Below are positions 1 to 5,126 of a stretch of DNA of 7,706 bases, piece after piece. The stretch covers positions 1 to 7,706 of the forward strand of contig JAGREZ010000098.1 of NCBI GenBank assembly GCA_020446285.1, written 5' to 3'. Position 1 is the stretch's first letter. The number at the start of each line of letters is the position of its first letter. The notes beneath the pieces were generated by a model. It did no database searches. It saw only the letters and a list, made by a program, of their open reading frames with translations, and was not told where the DNA came from. Source of the stretch: Geminicoccaceae bacterium. GTDB taxonomy: Bacteria > Pseudomonadota > Alphaproteobacteria > Geminicoccales > Geminicoccaceae. The translations under genes were made by a program, and so were the position numbers.

Positions 1-440
1 TCGATCTCGATGTCCATCAGGGCGACGGCACCGCCGCCATTCTCGGCGGCGATCCGGGTGTCTTCACGCTGTCGGTCCACTGCCGGACCAATTTTCCCGC
101 GCGCAAGCAACGCTCCAGTCTCGATGTCGCTCTGGAACCCGGAACCGGCGACGATGTCTATCTCGGCCTCGTCGGGCGGCTGGTGCCGGCACTGCTCGAC
201 CGGCTGCAGCCGGATCTCGTTTTCTACAATGCCGGCGTCGACCCACACGAGCGCGACAGGCTGGGCCGTCTCGCGCTCACGGACGACGGATTGCGGCGGC
301 GCGAAACCCTCGTCCTCGAAGCGGTGCTGAAGCGCATGCTGCCGCTGGCCTGTGTCGTCGGCGGCGGCTATGGCGCGGACATCGAGGAAGTCGTTGCCCG
401 CCACGCAATCCTCCATGAAGCCGCTCGCGACCTCGCCTGA
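1..440 (+). CDS. Histone deacetylase-fold (class IV/HDAC11-like) amidohydrolase, C-terminal part
   Basis: Partial gene; reading starts at base 3 and 145 residues are visible before TGA at 438-440. The fragment opens on the zinc-binding motif DLDVHQGDGT; by homology to the HDAC family its Asp (visible residue 3) and His (residue 5) are metal ligands. The third ligand is expected at D85 in YNAGVDPHERDRLG, and the catalytic Tyr is Y123 in VVGGGYG. The NFPARKQ block and the HERDRLG form resemble the class IV (HDAC11-like) branch more than AcuC. Bacterial members are cytoplasmic amidohydrolases acting on acetylated or acylated lysines, polyamines or similar amides; the substrate here is unknown. 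The missing N-terminal half should hold the His-His active-site pair. The gene converges on the FAD dehydrogenase with an 88-base gap. Family is secure; substrate is not. Confidence 0.93.
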   Translation, partial: DLDVHQGDGTAAILGGDPGVFTLSVHCRTNFPARKQRSSLDVALEPGTGDDVYLGLVGRLVPALLDRLQPDLVFYNAGVDPHERDRLGRLALTDDGLRRRETLVLEAVLKRMLPLACVVGGGYGADIEEVVARHAILHEAARDLA

Positions 441-461
441 CTTCCGCGCCGGATGCAGAGA

Positions 462-479
462 GATTCGGTTCGCCGGATC
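462..479. terminator. UUCG-capped hairpin after the deacetylase gene; possible terminator
   Basis: GATTCGG (462-468) pairs with CCGGATC (473-479): seven base pairs including one G-T, closed by a TTCG tetraloop, 21 bases after the deacetylase stop. A second palindrome, CGTCGCGACG, lies at 482-491 and a T-run at 503-507. The T-run is too far from the first stem for a textbook intrinsic terminator, so the terminator reading is inference from position between convergent genes. Confidence 0.3.
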
Positions 480-528
480 CCCGTCGCGACGAAAGTCAGG
501 CCTTTTTCAGCACCCTGCTACTCGCCCG

Positions 529-1938
529 TTACCGTTTCCTTGCGATGATCTTGCCGGGGTTCATGATGCCGGTCGGGTCGAGCGCGTCCTTGATCGCGGC
601 CATCACGGAGAGCCCTTCGCCATGTTCCTCGGCGAGGCTCCCGATCTTGCCGAACCCGATGCCGTGCTCGCCGGTGCATGTGCCGCCCATGGCAAGGGCG
701 CGACGCACCATCCGCTTGTTGAGGAACTGCGCCTTTTCCAGTTCCGCCGGGTCGTTCGGATCGAGCAGGTACTGAACGTGGAAGTTCCCGTCGCCGACAT
801 GGCCGACGATCGGGGCGAGAAGACCGCTTTCGGCGATATCGGCATGGGTCTCACGGATGCACTCGGCGAGCCTCGATATCGGCACACAGACATCCGTGGG
901 CCATGACAGGCAGCCCTTGCGCATGGAAAGGGCGGCGAAATAGGCGTCGTGCCGGGCCTGCCAGAGGCGGTTGCGGTCCTCGGGCCGTGTCGTCCAGCGA
1001 AAGCTCTTGCCGCCGAAGCTCTCGGCAATCTCCTGGGCCGCGCCGGACTGCTCGCGCACGCCGGCGGCACTGCCATGGAACTCGTAGAACAGGGTGGGAA
1101 CTTCCTCCATGTCCTGAAGCTTCGAATATTCGATGCAGGCCCGCATCTGGATCGGGTCGAGCAGTTCGATGCGGGCGACGGGAATGCCGATCTGGATGGT
1201 CTCGATGACGGTGTCGACTGCGGCCTCGATGCTCGGGAAGGCGCAGACGGCGCTGGAGATTTCCTCGGGAATGCCGAACAGTCGCAGGCGAATCTCGGTG
1301 ATGATGCCGAGCGTACCCTCAGAGCCGATGAAGAGGCGGGTGAGATCGTAGCCTGCGGAGGATTTCCGCGCGCGACCGCCCGTCCTGATGATCCGTCCGT
1401 CGGCGAGCACCACGGTCAGGCCGAGCACGCTCTCGCGCATGGTTCCGTAGCGAACCGCGTTGGTCCCCGATGCACGGGTCGCGGCCATGCCGCCGATACT
1501 CGCATCCGCGCCGGGATCGACCGGGAAGAAGAGACCCAGGTCACGCAGGTCGCTGTTGAGTTGCTTGCGGGTGACGCCGGCCTCGACGAGGCAGTCGAGA
1601 TCCCCGGGCGATACCTCGACGACACGGTTCATGCCGGAAACGTCGAGGGACAGGCCGCCGAACAGGGCTTCCACATGTCCTTCCAGCGATGTGCCGGTGC
1701 CGAACGGAATGACCGGCATGTCGTGCCGGTGACAGATCCGCATGATCGCCGAAACCTCGTCGGTCGACTGCGCGAAGGCGACGGCATCGGGCGGCGGACT
1801 GTGGCCGTGATGCCCCTCGCCATGGCCGTGATGATCGCGCACGGACATGGCCTCGCTCAGCCGATCGCCCAGCAATTCCCGCAATTCGCCGAGCGCGACC
1901 GCATGTCGCCCGTCCTGATGCACGACCTGTCGGGCCAT
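529..1938 (-). CDS. FAD-binding oxidoreductase, D-lactate dehydrogenase (cytochrome)/GlcD type
   Basis: Flavoenzyme of the VAO/PCMH fold that oxidises a D-2-hydroxy acid (D-lactate, perhaps glycolate or D-2-hydroxyglutarate) and passes electrons to a cytochrome or quinone. With the ATG at 1938-1936 the protein has 469 residues, normal for the family. FAD-domain motifs are PFGTGTSLEGH (78-88), the ADASIGGMAATRASGTNAV block (143-161) and IGSEGTLGIITE (204-215). The C-terminal FAD-oxidase domain shows GHVGDGNFH (379-387), the metal/substrate site GTCTGEHGIGFGK (419-431) and the usual end DPTGIMNPGK (454-463). No twin-arginine or secretory signal is seen. An ATG at 1959-1957 would add seven residues, but a GGGAG element sits 8 bases before the 1938 ATG and little precedes the other. 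A His-rich stretch, DHHGHGEGHHGHS, lies at 35-47. Resembles LDHD/Dld2 more than GlcD, with no GlcE/GlcF neighbour; exact substrate uncertain. Confidence 0.93.
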   Translation of the reverse strand: MARQVVHQDGRHAVALGELRELLGDRLSEAMSVRDHHGHGEGHHGHSPPPDAVAFAQSTDEVSAIMRICHRHDMPVIPFGTGTSLEGHVEALFGGLSLDVSGMNRVVEVSPGDLDCLVEAGVTRKQLNSDLRDLGLFFPVDPGADASIGGMAATRASGTNAVRYGTMRESVLGLTVVLADGRIIRTGGRARKSSAGYDLTRLFIGSEGTLGIITEIRLRLFGIPEEISSAVCAFPSIEAAVDTVIETIQIGIPVARIELLDPIQMRACIEYSKLQDMEEVPTLFYEFHGSAAGVREQSGAAQEIAESFGGKSFRWTTRPEDRNRLWQARHDAYFAALSMRKGCLSWPTDVCVPISRLAECIRETHADIAESGLLAPIVGHVGDGNFHVQYLLDPNDPAELEKAQFLNKRMVRRALAMGGTCTGEHGIGFGKIGSLAEEHGEGLSVMAAIKDALDPTGIMNPGKIIARKR

Positions 1939-1979
1939 TTCCCGCACTCCCTCTTTCATGTCTTCACGGCTCGCATGTC

Positions 1980-2007
1980 AGGGTAGCAACACGGGCGAGG
2001 GTAGCAA
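1980..2007 (-). promoter_or_regulatory. Paired 10-base direct repeat upstream of the FAD dehydrogenase
   Basis: On the minus strand TTGCTACCCT occurs at 2007-1998 and again at 1989-1980, identical and 18 bases apart start to start, 41 bases before the ATG at 1938. The pair could be read as a weak promoter (TTGCTA, 16-base spacer, TACCCT) or as a two-site operator. The repeat is directly visible; its function is inferred from position. Confidence 0.25.
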
Positions 2008-2050
2008 GCCGGAGCGAGTGGAAAGCAAGGAGGGGCGGAAAGGAAAAGGA

Positions 2051-2127
2051 TGGTGCGCACGGCAGGACTCGAACCTGCGACCTCATGCTCCGGAGGCATG
2101 CGCTCTATCCAGCTGAGCTACGCGCGC
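2051..2127 (-). tRNA. tRNA-Arg (anticodon CCG)
   Basis: The minus strand folds as a complete 77-base cloverleaf. The acceptor stem is GCGCGCG with CGTGCGC (one G-T pair). The D arm is GCTC/GAGC with loop AGCTGGATA. The anticodon stem is CATGC/GCATG around loop CTCCGGA, which reads anticodon CCG for codon CGG (Arg). The variable loop is AGGTC and the T arm is GCAGG/CCTGC with TTCGAGT. The discriminator base is A and the 3' CCA is encoded at 2053-2051. The A at D-loop position 20 fits arginine identity. It lies between the FAD dehydrogenase, which is on the same strand downstream, and the divergent ParA-like gene. No clear terminator hairpin follows it. I see no integrase or 3' tRNA duplicate that would mark an island insertion. 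Confidence 0.97.
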
Positions 2128-2136
2128 GACCAGCGG

Positions 2137-2166
2137 TCTATAGCCCAGCCGGGGCATGGTCGCCAA
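2137..2166 (-). promoter_or_regulatory. Candidate sigma-70-type promoter for tRNA-Arg
   Basis: On the minus strand TTGGCG (2166-2161) is followed after 18 bases by TATAGA (2142-2137), each matching four of six consensus positions. The -10 box ends nine bases before the mature tRNA 5' end, so a start 6-8 bases after it would give almost no leader. Promoter use is inferred from motif and spacing only. Confidence 0.45.
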
Positions 2167-2413
2167 GCCGGATTGTCGTTTCTTTTCATCCTACCGATGT
2201 ATGCTTTTCCATTCGCGGGAGTGAACGGATGTCTCCTTCATTCATATAACGTCGCCCGTGGGTGGAATGGCCGGCGTCATCATGTCGAAGGCACGGCATT
2301 CGTGATCGCCGGTCCACAGCGGGAAACAGAAATCAACCCGCTCGTGCACAAGAGGGCTTTCGTTCGCCATCATGCGCGCTATACCCGCCTCAGCGGGCAT
2401 CGGGAGGAAGACT

Positions 2414-3286
2414 TTGGCCTCATCATTGGCGGCCTCATCACTGGCGGGCGCTGCGCCGAAGCGAGCCGTGTCCGCTTTCTGGGCGGACAGGACGATCGGC
2501 CGAATTGTGACCGTCGGCAATCTCAAGGGCGGCACGGGCAAGAGCACGATCACGGTCAATCTGGCCTGCGCGCTCGCCACCGGCGGCCGTTCCGTCTGTG
2601 TGGTCGATTGTGACCCTCAGGCGACGAGCTACAAATGGCTTGCCAGGGGTGAATGTGACGTCGCCGCCGAGCGGATGCCGGTCGAGAAGATCAGCTCGGT
2701 GGAAGGCTGGATGCTCAAGGCCGGCCGGCTGGTGGAGGAATACGACGTCATTCTCGTGGACCTGCCCGCAGTGGTCACGCCGGCGGTGGCTTCCGCCTTC
2801 CTGCTGTCGCATGTCATCCTCATCCCGGTAACACCTTCCGCGGTCGATATCGACGGAACAGAGAGGGTTCTCAGGCATGTACGCACGACCCGCGAGGAGC
2901 GGCTCGATGCGATGCCGCAGGTCATGCTGGTGCCGACGCGGGTGGATCAGCTCACCCTGCACCGCGACCGTCTGCCCTCGCGCATGGCGCGTCTGCACGA
3001 GCGCATAGGCCCGCCGGTCCGCGAACGCGCGGCGCTGGCGGATGCCTTCGAGGCGCGCCGCTGGATCGGTCACTTCGCGCCGGAGAGCGCCGCCCATGCC
3101 GATATCATGGTGCTGGAAGCAGCGGTTTCCGAATTGCTGGAAAAGGCTCCGGAACCGCCTCTTCTGCGCCGTTTGCCACAGATGCGCGCGCTCGAGCCGG
3201 AGAGTCTCCGGATGCCGGAGCAGGCGGAAGGGGTCGGTGGAAAGCTCGCGCAAAAATCCTGGTGGCGCCGTTTTTTCACCTTCTGA
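2414..3286 (+). CDS. Orphan ParA/MinD-family P-loop ATPase with MinD-like C-terminal tail
   Basis: Member of the ParA/MinD/Mrp ATPase class, which form ATP-dependent dimers on DNA or membrane to position cargo. With the TTG start at 2414 it has 290 residues. Visible are the deviant Walker A KGGTGKST (38-45) with its signature lysine, Walker A' VVDCDPQ (63-69) and Walker B VILVDLPA (112-119), then VILIPVTPSAVDIDG. A Pro-rich linker (about 246-272) leads to the tail KSWWRRFFTF, basic and aromatic like the MinD membrane-targeting sequence. Start choice: GGGAGGAAG at 2402-2410 sits well before TTG 2414. ATG 2372 adds 14 residues but lacks a ribosome site, and GTG 2507 would begin right at the family core (VTVGNLKGG). 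No ParB, MinC/MinE, chemotaxis or cellulose-synthesis gene is adjacent, so the cargo is unknown. No helix-turn-helix domain is seen. Confidence 0.9.
   Translation: MASSLAASSLAGAAPKRAVSAFWADRTIGRIVTVGNLKGGTGKSTITVNLACALATGGRSVCVVDCDPQATSYKWLARGECDVAAERMPVEKISSVEGWMLKAGRLVEEYDVILVDLPAVVTPAVASAFLLSHVILIPVTPSAVDIDGTERVLRHVRTTREERLDAMPQVMLVPTRVDQLTLHRDRLPSRMARLHERIGPPVRERAALADAFEARRWIGHFAPESAAHADIMVLEAAVSELLEKAPEPPLLRRLPQMRALEPESLRMPEQAEGVGGKLAQKSWWRRFFTF
2417..2446. repeat. Imperfect 15-base tandem duplication
   Basis: GCCTCATCATTGGCG (2417-2431) is followed directly by GCCTCATCACTGGCG (2432-2446), differing at one base. The unit is a multiple of three and, if translated from TTG 2414, encodes ASSLA twice (ASSLAASSLA) in the N-terminal extension of the ParA-like protein. 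It looks like a recent slippage duplication. Confidence 0.75.
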
Positions 3287-3293
3287 CTGTCTC

Positions 3294-3322
3294 TTGCCGG
3301 GCAATTTGCGTCGCATTATACG
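3294..3322 (+). promoter_or_regulatory. Candidate promoter for the DUF4332-HlyU-kdgK cluster
   Basis: TTGCCG (3294-3299), a 17-base spacer and TATACG (3317-3322) lie in the 172-base gap between the ParA-like gene and the DUF4332 gene. Each hexamer matches about four consensus positions. Just downstream, TTGCATA occurs at 3331-3337 and 3344-3350, and GCAATGGTTGC at 3325-3335 is a short inverted repeat; both could be regulator contacts. This is motif inference only. Confidence 0.3.
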
Positions 3323-3458
3323 CGCAATGGTTGCATAATTGGCTTGCATAGCCGTCGCTTAGCCCGCAGAACGGAAGCGATCCGAATCGGGAAGGCTGGC
3401 AGAAACAGGATGTCCGCATCGACCGGTTCATGTCCGCTTGCTCACTCAGGAGTGGAAT

Positions 3459-3866
3459 ATGTCGCAGAAGGTCGAGCATATCGAGGGTATCGGCGAAAGC
3501 TACGGCGCGAAATTGCGCGCTGCGGGGATCACCACCACGAGAGCGTTGCTCAAGGCCTGCGCCGACAAGAAGGGCCGCAAGGCGCTCGCCGCTGAAACGG
3601 GTCTGGACGAGGGCCGTCTGCTCAAATGGGCCAATATGGCCGACCTCATGCGGATCAAGGGTATCGGCAAGCAGTTTTCCGAATTGCTCGAGGCCGCCGG
3701 CGTTGACACAGTCAAGGAACTGCGAAACCGGAACGCGCAGAATCTCGCGGTGAAGATGGCCGAGGTCAACGAGCAGAAAAAATTGACCCGCGCGGTGCCC
3801 GCAGAGAAAATGGTCGTCGGATGGGTCGAGCAGGCCAAGCAACTTCCGCCTGCCATCACCTACTGA
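3459..3866 (+). CDS. DUF4332 helix-hairpin-helix protein
   Basis: A 135-residue cytoplasmic protein with two helix-hairpin-helix motifs: HIEGIGESYGAKLRAAGI (7-24) and RIKGIGKQFSELLEAAGV (65-82). Each has the Gly-Ile-Gly hairpin and a following 'xLxxAGI/V' helix typical of DUF4332. The same fold element in DNA ligases, RuvA and the RNA polymerase alpha C-terminal domain contacts the DNA backbone without sequence specificity, so DNA binding or protein scaffolding is plausible, but no function is established for this family. The C-terminal third (95-135) is charged and ends LPPAITY. The start is fixed by AGGAG (3448-3452) six bases before ATG 3459. It is the first gene of a run with the HlyU-family gene (43-base gap) and kdgK. 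No signal peptide or membrane segment is visible. Confidence 0.88.
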   Translation: MSQKVEHIEGIGESYGAKLRAAGITTTRALLKACADKKGRKALAAETGLDEGRLLKWANMADLMRIKGIGKQFSELLEAAGVDTVKELRNRNAQNLAVKMAEVNEQKKLTRAVPAEKMVVGWVEQAKQLPPAITY

Positions 3867-3909
3867 GACACACGCCCGTCCGGTCAGTTTCCTTGACGGA
3901 GGCGAGAGG

Positions 3910-4206
3910 ATGGGGCTCGGAGACGTTTTCAGAAAGATGCTCGGTGGCGGTGGTGGTGATGATGCCATGACCGGTGAACCGGTCGAATATCAGGGCTTCA
4001 CGATCACCCCGGCACCGAAACGGCATGGCGGCCAGTTCCTGACGGCCGGCCGGATCACGAAAGACCATGCCGGGGGTGAGCGGGTGCATGAATTTGTGCG
4101 CGCCGACACCCATTCGAGCCTCGATGAGGCCCGGAATTTCTCGTTGACCAAGGCCCGGCAGATCATCGACCAGCTGGGCGACCGCATCTTCGACCAGCGT
4201 TCATGA
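3910..4206 (+). CDS. HlyU-family (PF10115) small protein
   Basis: A 98-residue protein. A short N-terminal amphipathic segment (GLGDVFRKML) and a glycine run (12-16) lead into the conserved core: PVEYQGFTITPAPKRHGGQF (24-43), then AGRITK (46-51), HEFVRADTHSS (60-70) and DEARNFSLTKARQIIDQLGDRIF (72-94, read in parts). This pattern is that of the PF10115 family. The family name suggests a haemolysin activator, but the characterised Vibrio HlyU regulator is an ArsR-type winged helix and this protein shows no such domain; the regulatory role should not be assumed. GGAGG (3898-3902) stands seven bases before ATG 3910. Its stop overlaps the kdgK start as ATGA, implying coupled translation. Family assignment is good; function unknown. 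Confidence 0.85.
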   Translation: MGLGDVFRKMLGGGGGDDAMTGEPVEYQGFTITPAPKRHGGQFLTAGRITKDHAGGERVHEFVRADTHSSLDEARNFSLTKARQIIDQLGDRIFDQRS

Positions 4207-5126
4207 GCGCCGGTGTGACGTCGGTGGTGAGCGCCGGCGAGTGCATGATCGAGCTGGTGGAACTGGGCGACGGGCTCATGCGCCGCGGGTTCGGCGGCGA
4301 TACGCTGAATACCGCGATCTATCTTCGCCGATGTCTCGACCCGCAGCGTTGCACGGTCTCCTACATGACCGTGCTCGGCGACGACCCCTATTCGGATGAA
4401 ATGGTCGGAACGTGGAAGGGCGAGGGGCTCGACTGTTCGCTGGTCGGACGCAGTCCGGGCAGCCTGCCGGGCATTCATGCGGTGCGCACCGATGCGAGTG
4501 GCGAGCGCATGTTCCATTACTGGCGTGACCGCGCGCCGGTGCGCGATCTCTATCGTGACGACGCCTACGCGGAACTTCTCGCCGCAAGCACGTCGGCCGA
4601 CCTCTTCTACTTTTCAGGCATCACGCTCGCGATCCTCGACGATCCGTCGCGTCACCGTCTGCTCGATGATCTCCGTCGCCGCCGGGAGAATGGCGGAAGG
4701 ATCGCCTTCGACCCGAACCTGCGGCTGCGTATCTGGCAGGATGCCGGAATTGCGCGTCACTGGTTCAAGGCGGTCTATCCTCTTTGCGATTTTCTCCTGC
4801 CGACATTCGATGACGAGATCGCGCTCTGGCGGGATTCCTCGCCGCAGGATGTTATCGAGCGCATCGGCGAGCAGACCGAAGGCGAGATCGTCGTGAAATG
4901 CGGGAGCGATGCCACGCATGCCCGCGCCTGCGGTCAAGGCGTTTCCGTGAAACCGGAAACAGTACGCGATCCGGTCGACACGACGGGCGCCGGTGACAGC
5001 TTCAATGCCGCCTATCTCGCGGCAAGGCTCGAAGGCGCTTCCCTGCAGGAAGCCGTGCATGCCGGCCAGAACCTCGCTGCCCACGTCATTCGTCATCCGG
5101 GAGCGATCGCTCCGCCGCTCGGATAG
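4203..5126 (+). CDS. kdgK: 2-dehydro-3-deoxygluconokinase (KDG kinase, PfkB family)
   Basis: Cytoplasmic ribokinase/PfkB sugar kinase, predicted to convert 2-keto-3-deoxygluconate plus ATP to KDPG, which KDPG aldolase splits in the Entner-Doudoroff and hexuronate routes. The 307 residues are close to E. coli KdgK length. KDG-kinase features are GGDTLNTAIYL (31-41), SLPGIHAVRTDASGERMFHY (87-106) followed by WR (107-108) for the sugar acid, and FDPNLRLRIW (169-178). The PfkB signature DTTGAGDSF (259-267) contains the catalytic base D265 and anion hole. The ATG at 4203 lies inside the stop of the preceding gene and has no Shine-Dalgarno of its own, so translation is probably coupled to it. No KDPG aldolase, dehydratase or transporter is adjacent. 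The 3' end overlaps the EAL gene on the opposite strand by 41 bases. A related ketohexose or other sugar-acid kinase role cannot be excluded. Confidence 0.93.
   Translation: MSAGVTSVVSAGECMIELVELGDGLMRRGFGGDTLNTAIYLRRCLDPQRCTVSYMTVLGDDPYSDEMVGTWKGEGLDCSLVGRSPGSLPGIHAVRTDASGERMFHYWRDRAPVRDLYRDDAYAELLAASTSADLFYFSGITLAILDDPSRHRLLDDLRRRRENGGRIAFDPNLRLRIWQDAGIARHWFKAVYPLCDFLLPTFDDEIALWRDSSPQDVIERIGEQTEGEIVVKCGSDATHARACGQGVSVKPETVRDPVDTTGAGDSFNAAYLAARLEGASLQEAVHAGQNLAAHVIRHPGAIAPPLG

Noticed and set aside
949..1986. Long + strand open frame of 345 codons opposite the FAD dehydrogenase
   Set aside because: It mirrors the dehydrogenase in antisense. The minus-strand frame has unmistakable FAD-oxidase motifs throughout; the antisense frame shows no recognisable domain and is a GC-rich codon-bias shadow.
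2051..2127. tRNA gene as an integration site for a genomic island
   Set aside because: No integrase, no duplicated tRNA 3' end and no composition shift are visible on either side; the neighbours look like core genes.
2050..2613. Plus-strand frame of 187 codons across the tRNA and ParA leader
   Set aside because: Its first part is the complement of tRNA-Arg, and its end runs into the ParA gene in the wrong frame.
3295..3308. Intrinsic terminator after the ParA-like gene (TTGCC-G-GGCAA then TTT)
   Set aside because: The stem is only four base pairs once a loop is allowed and the T-tract is three bases, too weak to call.
2438..3349. Minus-strand frame of 303 codons opposite the ParA-like gene
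   Set aside because: It is an Arg/His-rich antisense shadow with no motif, while the + strand carries the Walker A, A' and B motifs in order.
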